Source: a virus
DNA length: 26,296 nucleotides
Direction: 5' to 3' (one strand)
IMG/VR virus record: IMGVR_UViG_3300009703_001833
Span: 1-26,296 of that record
Part shown: piece after piece, positions 6,476 to 14,129 of the stretch
Layout of the letters: each line of letters begins with the position of its first letter
How positions within the stretch are numbered: position 1 is the first letter of the stretch
Translations under genes and position numbers: made by a program
Notes under the pieces: model-generated
What the model saw: only the letters and a program-made list of their open reading frames with translations
What the model was told of the DNA's origin: nothing
Database searches by the model: none

Positions 6476-7969
6476 ATGAAAAAAGAACTTAGTGATGTTG
6501 TTTCAGAAAGAGCCGTGCTTGCTGGCTTGATACGGCATGGAAAAAATGCTTTTATTGATATTGATGGAAAACTAAACGAAGGATCGTTTACGTTAGAAGA
6601 AAACACGATAATCTGGAGTTGTCTTGCGAAGCTATTTGATACTTCAGATACAGTTGATTTGTCTAGCCTTTATGCGGCGGCAAAATCAATAGACTTAGAC
6701 TCAGTCTTCATGAAGCGTGTTCCTAAAGACTACTACAAAACCCTTCAGTCTATAAACGTAGAATTAAGCAATGTTAAGGAACATGCAAAAATTTTAGTTA
6801 AGTACGCGATAGCTAGAGAAGTAGATAGGAAAGCAACGCAAATAAAATCAAACATCAGGGATATTAATATCGCTGACAGTACACCGACTGGAATAGTTAG
6901 TGTAGCTGAGGCAGCTGTGTTCAACCTAATTGATGATTTTCATGGGCAAGCAGAAAATGAACCCACCGACATTGGAGAAGACATTGACGACTACATTCAA
7001 AGCTTAATTGATAATCCTAAAGAAATGATGGGTCTAAGTACAGGGTTTCCACGTTTCGATAAAGCTATTGGTGGAGGCTTAAGAAGGGGAAATGTTGATT
7101 TAATTGCAGCCAGAGCTAAAGCCGGTAAGAGTTTGTTTGCAGATAGTGTAGCATTGCATGTTGCTGGAAGTCTTGGAATACCAGTTTTGATGTTAGATAC
7201 AGAGATGTCTAGAGAAGATCACATTCATCGACTACTAGCAAATATGTCCGATATAGAAATAAACGACATATCCACTGGTCAATTTGGAAAGTCTAGTGGT
7301 CTACAAGAGAGAATAAAACAAGGCGTAGAAAAACTAAAAGATCTTCCCTACAAATATGTCACAATAGCTGGAACAAGCTTTGATGAAACGCTTTCTATTA
7401 TGAGAAGGTGGTTAAGAAGAGAGGTTGGTTATGACGAAAACGGCAACACCAATCCATGTTTAGTAATTTATGACTACCTGAAACTTACAAGCTCTGCACA
7501 AATGAACGACATGAAAGAGTTTCAAGCTCTTGGATACCAGATGCAACAACTTGTGAACTTTACTATTAAAGAAAAAGTTCCATGCTTATCGTTTGTGCAG
7601 TTAAATAGAGATGGAATTACCCGTGAGTCAGAAGATGTTATTAGTGGGTCTGACAGGTTGTCTTGGTTTTGCAGCAGCCTAACTATCTTCAAAAAGAAAT
7701 CAGAAGAAGAGCTAGCAGAAGACGCTGGAGAAAGCGGAAATAGAAAATTGGTTCCACTAATAGCTCGTCATGGAGGAGGTTTAGCAGACGACTTTGATTA
7801 CATTAACATGAGCCTCAATGGTGCTTTTGGAAGAATAGACGAAGGGTTCACAAAGTCAGAGTACATTCTAGCTAATAAAAAACAAAAAGAAGGATTTGAG
7901 AACGAAGTTAGCGATAGAGAGGAAGGCTTTGTAGTTGAGGAGGAAATTGATGAAGACAAGCCTTTCTAA
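6476..7969 (+). CDS. dnaB: DnaB-type replicative DNA helicase
   Basis: This 497-aa hexameric 5'-3' helicase unwinds the fork and organises priming. The N-terminal domain (about 1-110) is followed by a linker and a RecA-type motor domain. The Walker A motif is ARAKAGKS at 212-219 and motif 1a is LDTEM at 240-244. The Walker B motif LVIYDYLKL is at 329-337 (Asp333), motif 3 FVQLNR at 373-378, and motif 4 is near GSDRLSW at 391-397. The length is close to that of bacterial DnaB. The C-terminus is strongly acidic and ends in Pro-Phe (VEEEIDEDKPF), unusual for DnaB and reminiscent of the acidic tails of T7 gp4 helicase and bacterial SSB. The codons for that tail also contain the ribosome site of the next gene. 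Neighbours are primase and dNMP kinase. Confidence 0.95.
   Translation: MKKELSDVVSERAVLAGLIRHGKNAFIDIDGKLNEGSFTLEENTIIWSCLAKLFDTSDTVDLSSLYAAAKSIDLDSVFMKRVPKDYYKTLQSINVELSNVKEHAKILVKYAIAREVDRKATQIKSNIRDINIADSTPTGIVSVAEAAVFNLIDDFHGQAENEPTDIGEDIDDYIQSLIDNPKEMMGLSTGFPRFDKAIGGGLRRGNVDLIAARAKAGKSLFADSVALHVAGSLGIPVLMLDTEMSREDHIHRLLANMSDIEINDISTGQFGKSSGLQERIKQGVEKLKDLPYKYVTIAGTSFDETLSIMRRWLRREVGYDENGNTNPCLVIYDYLKLTSSAQMNDMKEFQALGYQMQQLVNFTIKEKVPCLSFVQLNRDGITRESEDVISGSDRLSWFCSSLTIFKKKSEEELAEDAGESGNRKLVPLIARHGGGLADDFDYINMSLNGAFGRIDEGFTKSEYILANKKQKEGFENEVSDREEGFVVEEEIDEDKPF
7938..7943 (+). promoter_or_regulatory. Strong ribosome-binding site for the primase gene
   Basis: A perfect AGGAGG lies six bases before the ATG at 7950 and inside the last codons of the helicase gene. 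It is the best Shine-Dalgarno match that I noticed in the window. It decides the primase start at 7950 over the in-frame TTG at 7935, which would sit upstream of it. Confidence 0.85.
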
Positions 7970-9035
7970 AACAAAGCTTTCAGCGAAAGAATTAAAGAAG
8001 CTTTCAGACAAAGCCGCAAAGAGAATTTGCTTTATACTTTTTCATTTTGGTTACAGGTCGAATGATTGTGGCGATAATGTGTTCTGTCCCTGTCCAATAC
8101 ATGGCGGAGACAATCCAACTGGCTTCTCTATGAACACTGATGAATCTAGTACATACTTTGGAAATTGGGCGTGTTGGACTAATCATTGTCACGAAGAACA
8201 TATAAACACGCCGATAGGTCTTATTAGAGCATTGATGTCAATAAAAGAAGACCGAGAGGTTAGCTTTCAAGAGGCTATTGAGTACACAATAAAGTTAACC
8301 GAAACGGATTTAGATACTTTAGCAAAAGAATCAGAAGATTTTGAGTTCGACACATGTGATTCAAAAACAGAAAGAGAACACCAAAAAAGACAAAGGAATA
8401 TAGATGGTGGTGTTGCAAGAGAAAAAGTTAGGTCTTCATTGGTTATACCGCCAGAGTATTATATTAAAAGAGGATATACAGCTGAGGTATTAAATCAATT
8501 CGACGTAGGTACTTGCCCAAGAGCTAAGAACCCTTCCATGAGAGACAGAGTCATTGTTCCTGTTTATGATGATGATTTTGATTGCATGGTCGGCCATCTT
8601 GGTAGGGCGCAGCACGAAAATTATCATGGTAGGAAGTGGGTTAACTCAGAGGGTTTTTATACTGGAGTTTGGCTCTATGGCTATTGGCTATCAAAGCCAT
8701 TCATAAACAAAGCTAAATCAGTTATATTAGTTGAAGGACAAGGTGATGTCTGGAGGTTGTGGGAAGCTGGGATAAAGAATGTGGTTGGCATTTTTGGTGC
8801 GAGCTTGTCTGATGCTCAAATGAGAATATTAGAAACATCTGCTGCCCTTACTATTATCCCCCTAACAGACAATGATGAAGCTGGGATCAAAGCAAAAGAG
8901 TCAATCAAGAAGAAGTGTGGTAGGATGTTTAATATAGTGGAAGTTGACCTACCAGCCAAAGATGTTGGCGAACTTTCTGTATCTGAAATAAATCAAATCA
9001 TAAAACCACAAATTGAGGGTCTATACAATGACTAG
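7950..9035 (+). CDS. dnaG: DnaG-type primase without the C-terminal helicase-binding domain
   Basis: A 361-aa primase makes the RNA primers for the lagging strand. The N-terminal zinc-binding domain shows CPCPIHGG (C46 or C48, H51) and CWTNHC (C75, C80). A central segment follows with FDVGTCP and MRDRVIVPVYD. The TOPRIM catalytic domain has Glu262 in VEGQGD and Asp307/Asp309 in TDNDEAG. The C-terminal domain that binds DnaB in E. coli is missing; the chain ends about 50 residues after TOPRIM. The start is fixed by the AGGAGG six bases upstream, which gives a 20-base overlap with the helicase. Together with the helicase, this is the primosome. How it is recruited is unclear, though the acidic helicase tail could be involved. 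Confidence 0.93.
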   Translation: MKTSLSKTKLSAKELKKLSDKAAKRICFILFHFGYRSNDCGDNVFCPCPIHGGDNPTGFSMNTDESSTYFGNWACWTNHCHEEHINTPIGLIRALMSIKEDREVSFQEAIEYTIKLTETDLDTLAKESEDFEFDTCDSKTEREHQKRQRNIDGGVAREKVRSSLVIPPEYYIKRGYTAEVLNQFDVGTCPRAKNPSMRDRVIVPVYDDDFDCMVGHLGRAQHENYHGRKWVNSEGFYTGVWLYGYWLSKPFINKAKSVILVEGQGDVWRLWEAGIKNVVGIFGASLSDAQMRILETSAALTIIPLTDNDEAGIKAKESIKKKCGRMFNIVEVDLPAKDVGELSVSEINQIIKPQIEGLYND

Positions 9036-9789
9036 AATAATTGGATTTTCTGGAGCCAAACAAAGCGGCAAAACTACTTGTTGCAAATTTCTTCATGGCT
9101 ATCAAATGAGGCTGTTTGATTCAATAGAAAAGTTCTTGATGGATACGGATGGTTGTCTTATTATCAATGCCATCTATATGGATGACAAAGGAGAAGAAAC
9201 TGAAGGACTAGGCATCTTAGATATTGACCGGAGAGATCCTGAATTTATTGAATATGCATCGACCAAGATATGGCCTTTCGTGCAGTCTTTTAGTTTCGCA
9301 GACCCATTGAAGGCTATTTCAATGCAGTTGTTTGGTCTAACTGAAGAACAATGTTTTGGAAGTGACGAACAAAAGAACACACCCATTAATATTAAGTGGG
9401 AAAACATGCCGCTTCATGGAGACAGATCTGGATTCATGTCGGCAAGAGAATTTTTACAATATTTTGGAACAGATGTCTGTAGAAGAATCAAAGATAGCAT
9501 TTGGGTTGATAGCTGCATAAAGAGAATACTACAAAGCGGAACAGAACTGGCTATTGTTCCAGATGTTAGGTTTCCTAATGAAGTGAAAGCAATACAAGAA
9601 GCTGGAGGTAAAGTAATAAGACTTGATAGAAAACCTCACGAAGACGAGCATCCTAGCGAAATCGCTTTGGATACCTACAAAGGTTTTGACTATTATGTCA
9701 AAAACCACGACATGACAATCGACGAAACCAACATGAAACTGCTAGATATCCTAAAGGAGTGGGGATGGCTACAAACAAAAAGTTTATAA
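9028..9789 (+). CDS. Deoxynucleoside monophosphate kinase (T4 gp1-like)
   Basis: A 253-aa P-loop kinase that phosphorylates dNMPs to dNDPs, completing dNTP supply. The Walker A motif GAKQSGKT is at residues 9-16, and the family signature PDVRFPNE at 178-185 is typical of T4 gp1-type phage dNMP kinases. It also has a basic segment with VIRLDRK just after. The ATG at 9028 gives an eight-base overlap with the primase; a GAGGG site lies at 9015-9019. An in-frame TTG at 9013 would add five residues but falls on that site. Position within the replication cluster fits the role. Confidence 0.88.
   Translation: MTRIIGFSGAKQSGKTTCCKFLHGYQMRLFDSIEKFLMDTDGCLIINAIYMDDKGEETEGLGILDIDRRDPEFIEYASTKIWPFVQSFSFADPLKAISMQLFGLTEEQCFGSDEQKNTPINIKWENMPLHGDRSGFMSAREFLQYFGTDVCRRIKDSIWVDSCIKRILQSGTELAIVPDVRFPNEVKAIQEAGGKVIRLDRKPHEDEHPSEIALDTYKGFDYYVKNHDMTIDETNMKLLDILKEWGWLQTKSL
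9754..9759 (+). promoter_or_regulatory. Ribosome-binding site setting the start of the nuclease gene at 9765
   Basis: AAGGAG lies five bases before the ATG at 9765. This favours that ATG over the in-frame GTG at 9759, which overlaps the site itself. Confidence 0.75.
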
Positions 9790-10340
9790 GTGTTCCATGG
9801 GATGACAGGATGGTCACCCGTGCAAGAAAAAAAGCTAATCAACTTGGAAAGATAAACAATTCTATTCTAAAGGGTGGCGGCAATGCCGCTGGCTATCTAG
9901 GAGAGGAAGCTGTAGCTGCTTATATAAAAGCTGAAATAATTAGCTGCAATGATGGAAATGATAAATATGATTATGACATATGGTCTAATGATGAACGCAG
10001 AATAGAAATAAAAACTAAAAGAAGAACAGTTGAACCAAGAGACTACTATGATGTGTCAGTTGCTAAAACGAGTGCGCATCAAAGACCTGATCTCTACATT
10101 TTTGTAAGTATAGAATTTGAAGATATGAAGATGGTCAAAGGTAAGCGTGCTTACTATGGCATCAAAAACATTTGGATAGTAGGGCAGGCAGAGCCTGAAG
10201 ATTATTTTTCTAGAGCCAAAATTTGGAGAGCTGGAGACATTGATAAACGAAATGGTTTCAAAACACATGTAGATATGTACAACCTGCCCATATCGGAAAT
10301 AGATGAGTTAGATGATAGTTTGCTACCACAGGAGCAGTAG
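9765..10340 (+). CDS. PD-(D/E)XK-superfamily nuclease-like protein
   Basis: A 191-aa protein with the look of a restriction-endonuclease-like fold. It has a helix with GYLGEEAVAAYI (residues 43-54), then a YDYDIW strand (Asp69/Asp71) and RIEIKTKRR with Glu81-x-Lys83. Further on a strand with LYIFVSIEF follows. The GxxGE helix, Asp and ExK spacing is the usual PD-(D/E)XK arrangement, as in phage and restriction-type nucleases. The target is unknown: host DNA degradation, replication processing and defence are all possible. It overlaps the dNMP kinase gene by 25 bases and the next nuclease by 29 bases, so two nucleases are translated back to back. Confidence 0.75.
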   Translation: MATNKKFISVPWDDRMVTRARKKANQLGKINNSILKGGGNAAGYLGEEAVAAYIKAEIISCNDGNDKYDYDIWSNDERRIEIKTKRRTVEPRDYYDVSVAKTSAHQRPDLYIFVSIEFEDMKMVKGKRAYYGIKNIWIVGQAEPEDYFSRAKIWRAGDIDKRNGFKTHVDMYNLPISEIDELDDSLLPQEQ

Positions 10341-11331
10341 TCTTGGAACGCTAGAGTTTTGCCAGCAAAAATATTTTTTGCAGTACAACCTATCCTTTAA
10401 AGACAAGACCAACAAAAAAGCCTTAATGGGTACTATTACCCATAAGGTCATGCAGACCCTTGGAGACAAGAAGGTTGCTATAAACAAAGGTCTAGACATT
10501 GTAGAGGATGAAGAAACAGGAAAAAACTTGACGCTAGAAGAATGTGATGACCTAAAGCTCTTAAACGACATTGCTTTTGATTATTACAGTAGCGCTTTTC
10601 CAGAGGTCGATATAACAGAAGCAGACAGAAGGAAATGTCTTAAATGGGCAGAAAAGGCAGTAGCCTACAGAGACGGGATGCTAGACCCAAGAAACCAAAA
10701 CGTATTTGCTACTGAGCTATTTTTTGATATTGAAATTAAGCAACCATGGGCTAAATACAAATATGAATTTGAAGGAGAGACAATAGAAGGATACTTATCA
10801 ATCAAAGGAACTGTTGACCTCATTCTAGAACATGGCGATGGTTACTACGAAATATTAGATTACAAGACCGGAAAGAGAATAAATTGGGCGACAGGAGAAG
10901 AGAAGACCCACGAAAAATTGCAGAAGGACACGCAATTGCTTCTGTATTATTACGCCTTGAAAAACATGTATCCAGACAAAGAATTTTCAGTCAGCATCTA
11001 CTACATTAATGATGGCGGATTGTTCTCAATGGTATTTGATGAAGAGGATTATAAAAAAGCAGAACAAATACTCAGAAAGAAGTTTGAACAAATAAGAGAT
11101 ATAGAACAACCAAAACTTCTATCTAATGAAAATAAGCATTGGAAATGCCAGAAGTTATGCAAGTTCAGCCAGCCCTATAAAGAAGGTGCTGAAAAAAGTG
11201 TTTGCCAATACATTAGAGACCAGATAAAGGGTCGAGGTATTGTCGAAGTTGTTGAAAAGTTTGGAAAAATTGACAAGATCGCCACTTACGGAGATGGCGG
11301 CGGAAGATTAGCAGAAGATAATAAAAAATGA
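10312..11331 (+). CDS. Cas4/AddB-like PD-(D/E)XK exonuclease with probable Fe-S cluster
   Basis: A 339-aa nuclease of the PDDEXK_1 (Cas4/RecB/AddB) group. The visible elements are SSSLGTLEFCQQKYFLQY near the start with Cys17, then GTITHKV with His44. GTVDLI (Asp169) precedes YEILDYKTGK (Glu180, Asp183, Lys185), and QLLLYYYA is the conserved helix with Gln208. Cysteines at 279, 283 and 298 near the end, together with Cys17, match the four-Cys Fe-S arrangement of Cas4 and AddB. It probably acts as a 5' end-processing exonuclease in recombination with the RecA-like protein. The ATG at 10312 overlaps the upstream gene by 29 bases; the stop overlaps the polymerase start (ATGA). No CRISPR array or Cas1/Cas2 is seen, so a CRISPR role is unlikely. 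Confidence 0.87.
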   Translation: MIVCYHRSSSLGTLEFCQQKYFLQYNLSFKDKTNKKALMGTITHKVMQTLGDKKVAINKGLDIVEDEETGKNLTLEECDDLKLLNDIAFDYYSSAFPEVDITEADRRKCLKWAEKAVAYRDGMLDPRNQNVFATELFFDIEIKQPWAKYKYEFEGETIEGYLSIKGTVDLILEHGDGYYEILDYKTGKRINWATGEEKTHEKLQKDTQLLLYYYALKNMYPDKEFSVSIYYINDGGLFSMVFDEEDYKKAEQILRKKFEQIRDIEQPKLLSNENKHWKCQKLCKFSQPYKEGAEKSVCQYIRDQIKGRGIVEVVEKFGKIDKIATYGDGGGRLAEDNKK

Positions 11332-13238
11332 GTTGGACTCCATTACACCTACACACCCACTATAGTTTACTAGATGGCCTTTCTAAGCCCTCACAGGTCG
11401 CCTCACGCTGTTCAAAGCTTGGCTATACCTCCTGTGCCATAACTGATCACGGCACGATATCTGGAGCTGTGGCCTTCACACAGGCAATGAAGAAAGAGAA
11501 CATCAAACCAATACTTGGGTGCGAGTTCTACCTAAGCCAGCAAGATTGCACAATTAAAAACGAGGGAAATAGGAAGCTCAGTCATCTTTGCGTGTTAGCT
11601 AAAAACAAGCAGGGTTGGGACAATCTAATCCAAGCAGTATCAAAAAGTAATAATGAAGAAAATTACTACTACAAGCCTAGATTAGACCTCTCTACTCTAG
11701 GTCAGTTTTCTGATAACTTGATCGCTTTCTCTGGTCATCTGGGTAGCGATTTAGCTAATGCGATATTTGTTGATATTAAATCTGCATACAATGCTGTAAC
11801 AATTGACGAAGTCAAAAGATACACCCATCCTGAATGGGATAAACAGGTTCTTGAAGTAGCAAACAAATACAGAGACATATTTGGCAAAGATAACTTCTTC
11901 ATAGAAATCCAAACTATTGACCAAGAAAATTCTCCTGCTTCAAATTTAGTAGCTCAAGGTTTGAGATACATCGCTAAGAAGTATGGATTCAGGACAGTCG
12001 CTACTGCTGACTCTCATTATCCAGAAAAGCAAGATGCTAATGATCAACTCTTATTGCTGTGTTCTTCTTTGAAAACGACACTTCCAAAGATAAGGAAGAA
12101 GCTGAAAGAAACTGGGGATGCTGCTTTTACTGGGTTTATGAGATCAAACAATTTTCATATACCCTCACTGGAAGAAATACAGGCTGTTAACACCCCTCAA
12201 GAAATCGCAACAGCAATGGAGATTGCTGATATGTGTGAGGAGTATGACATTTTAGGCAAGCCAATGCTTCCTAAATTCAAATGCCCCAAAGAACAAACAG
12301 AAGAGCAATATCTCAGAGACCTATGTCGTGATGGATGGAAAAATGTATTAATGCCAACAGGCAAAGTTAATACCCAATCTGCAAAAGATTTATACACAGA
12401 AAGAATTAAGGCAGAGCTTGATGTTATTAGTGACGCCAATCTTTCTGGTTATTTTCTAATTGTTAGAGACATTGTTAATAGTGTGCATCAAAGAAATCAT
12501 ATTCCGGGTCCCGGAAGAGGTTCTGCTGCTGGGTGTTTAGTGTCATATTTAGTTGGTATAACTCAAGTAGATCCAATTGAATATGGTTTAATTTTTGAAA
12601 GATTTTACAATGCTGGAAGAAATACTGCTGATAGAGTCTCCTTGCCTGATATTGATATTGATGTACCAGCTACTAAACGGGATGAAACCATCGACTACAT
12701 CCGACAAAAATATGGAAACGAAAGAGTTGGTCAAATGGTAACTTTTGGTAGGCTGCAAGGACGAAGCGCATTAAAAGAAGTCCTGCGTATGAATGAAGCT
12801 TGCGGTTTTGAAGAAATGAACAATATAACCAAAAGCCTACCTCATGAACATGAAGTATCCGATCAATTAGCTGAAATGGAGGAGTCTTCTGTTATAAAAT
12901 GGACTCTAATGAATCAACCTGAATCTTTGCGAGGTTATTGCCGACTAAATGACGATGGTGAACTTGAAGGAGACTACGCAAAAGTATTTCAACAAGCCAT
13001 GAGAATTGAGGGAACTTTCAAATCTCAAGGAAAACATGCTGCTGGCGTAGTCATATCTTCGCACAACTTAGATCAAGTATGCCCTATGGTCAGAGATAAA
13101 AAAGGATCAGAAAAAATTGCTGGTCTTGAAATGAATGATTTAGAAGCTATGGGTCATGTAAAATTCGATATATTGGGAATCTCATTGATGGATAAAATTA
13201 TGGGTGTGAGAAACCAACTAGAGAAAGCAGATGCATAA
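11328..13238 (+). CDS. dnaE: DNA polymerase III alpha, N-terminal half (PHP domain, palm, thumb)
   Basis: The first of two genes that together encode a bacterial-type replicative DNA polymerase. The 636-aa chain begins with a PHP domain carrying metal-ligand-type residues: HTH at 9-11, Asp16, Asp40/His41, Glu66, His86, His137, Glu193 and Asp228/His230. The polymerase core follows with the GPGRGSAAG motif at 394-402, the palm motif PDIDIDV (Asp441 and Asp443) and the third catalytic Asp614 in VKFDILG. These match E. coli Asp401, Asp403 and Asp555. The chain stops 22 residues after Asp614, exactly where E. coli alpha continues into the fingers, and the missing part is in the gene at 14855. There is no intein-like end. 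An ATGA overlap with the nuclease gene gives the start. Confidence 0.95.
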   Translation: MSWTPLHLHTHYSLLDGLSKPSQVASRCSKLGYTSCAITDHGTISGAVAFTQAMKKENIKPILGCEFYLSQQDCTIKNEGNRKLSHLCVLAKNKQGWDNLIQAVSKSNNEENYYYKPRLDLSTLGQFSDNLIAFSGHLGSDLANAIFVDIKSAYNAVTIDEVKRYTHPEWDKQVLEVANKYRDIFGKDNFFIEIQTIDQENSPASNLVAQGLRYIAKKYGFRTVATADSHYPEKQDANDQLLLLCSSLKTTLPKIRKKLKETGDAAFTGFMRSNNFHIPSLEEIQAVNTPQEIATAMEIADMCEEYDILGKPMLPKFKCPKEQTEEQYLRDLCRDGWKNVLMPTGKVNTQSAKDLYTERIKAELDVISDANLSGYFLIVRDIVNSVHQRNHIPGPGRGSAAGCLVSYLVGITQVDPIEYGLIFERFYNAGRNTADRVSLPDIDIDVPATKRDETIDYIRQKYGNERVGQMVTFGRLQGRSALKEVLRMNEACGFEEMNNITKSLPHEHEVSDQLAEMEESSVIKWTLMNQPESLRGYCRLNDDGELEGDYAKVFQQAMRIEGTFKSQGKHAAGVVISSHNLDQVCPMVRDKKGSEKIAGLEMNDLEAMGHVKFDILGISLMDKIMGVRNQLEKADA

Positions 13239-13449
13239 AAAAAGCCACAGAGAATCCATAAAAGAAAAGATAACAAACGGAAGGTACGTTGAGTATAGAG
13301 GTTTATCTATTTGCAAGATAAATGATTTTTACCCTCTTGCTAACGGGAAAACAAAATACCAAGTTCACTCATATTACTTTAGTGAGCTGTATGAAAATAT
13401 TGATGAAGCGCTAGATAGATTTTTTGAGATAAGAAGGAAAATTAGATGA
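13231..13449 (+). CDS. Hypothetical protein (72 aa) between the polymerase half and exonuclease
   Basis: A 72-aa basic protein with no family that I recognise by name. The pattern (a basic start, a YRGLSICKIND strand, then a YQVHSYYFSELYENIDEALDRFFE strand-helix unit) resembles small phage proteins with a C-terminal 'F.t.eEA' helix. The 49-aa protein encoded at 23853 has a similar end. It overlaps the polymerase N-half stop by eight bases and the exonuclease start by four. Because it directly follows the split point, an accessory role for the split polymerase is conceivable, but nothing in the sequence shows it. It is not an intein fragment: no splicing-block residues are present. Confidence 0.65.
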   Translation: MHKKSHRESIKEKITNGRYVEYRGLSICKINDFYPLANGKTKYQVHSYYFSELYENIDEALDRFFEIRRKIR

Positions 13450-14129
13450 ACTATAGAGACATAATTGTCTTTGACTTTGAAACTGGATCGAGGAATCCAG
13501 ATAGAACTCAACCAGTACAAATTGCCGCAGTTGCCATACATGGGCGTAAACTAACGATTCAACCTGATGGTTATTTTAATAGCTTGATGCGTCCAATATT
13601 CGACGATGAAGAAGCTTTAGAGCTTGGGTTAGACCCAATAGAAGACGAAGCTCTTGCCGTAAACGGTAAAACAAGAGAAGAGCTAGCAAAGGCTCCATCC
13701 GCTAAAACGGTGTGGAAGAAGTTCACTAATTTTGTGAACAAATACAACTTCAAAAAAACACCTTATTACGCCCCAATAGCCGCCGGATATAACATTGTCG
13801 GCTTTGACATGCCCATAGTTCAAAGATTATGCGACATGTATGGGCCAATAGACAAGAAAACAGGAAAACAAACTCTGTTTAATAAAATCCACAGAATTGA
13901 CGTAATGGATAATGTTTGGATGTGGATGGAAAACAATGCTGATGTAAAATCCCTGAGCATGGACTCTATGAGGGACTTATTTGGAATCAGTAAAGAGAAC
14001 GCTCATGATGCGTTACAAGACGTTAAAGATACCGCTAATCTTATGATTGGATTTATGAAACTACATCGCCGTGTTGCACCTAAAGTCAAATTTGAAAAGG
14101 CGTTTGCAGATGGAAACATCCATATATAA
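13446..14129 (+). CDS. dnaQ: DEDDh 3'-5' exonuclease (DnaQ/epsilon-like)
   Basis: A 227-aa exonuclease of the DnaQ fold. ExoI is FDFET (Asp10, Glu12), ExoII includes GYNIVGFD (Asp121), and ExoIII is HDALQD (His187 and Asp192), which defines the DEDDh class. In a Pol III-type system this would be the proofreading epsilon subunit. Its position inside the split polymerase locus supports this. No beta-clamp-binding motif is obvious, and the protein is somewhat shorter than E. coli epsilon (243 aa). A role as an RNase T or a general single-strand exonuclease cannot be excluded. It starts on an ATGA overlap and its end overlaps the methyltransferase gene by 20 bases. Confidence 0.88.
   Translation: MNYRDIIVFDFETGSRNPDRTQPVQIAAVAIHGRKLTIQPDGYFNSLMRPIFDDEEALELGLDPIEDEALAVNGKTREELAKAPSAKTVWKKFTNFVNKYNFKKTPYYAPIAAGYNIVGFDMPIVQRLCDMYGPIDKKTGKQTLFNKIHRIDVMDNVWMWMENNADVKSLSMDSMRDLFGISKENAHDALQDVKDTANLMIGFMKLHRRVAPKVKFEKAFADGNIHI

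Noticed and set aside
10312-11331. CRISPR-associated Cas4 with an array nearby
   Set aside because: The protein is Cas4/AddB-like, but I see no direct repeat-spacer pattern and no Cas1 or Cas2 in the window.
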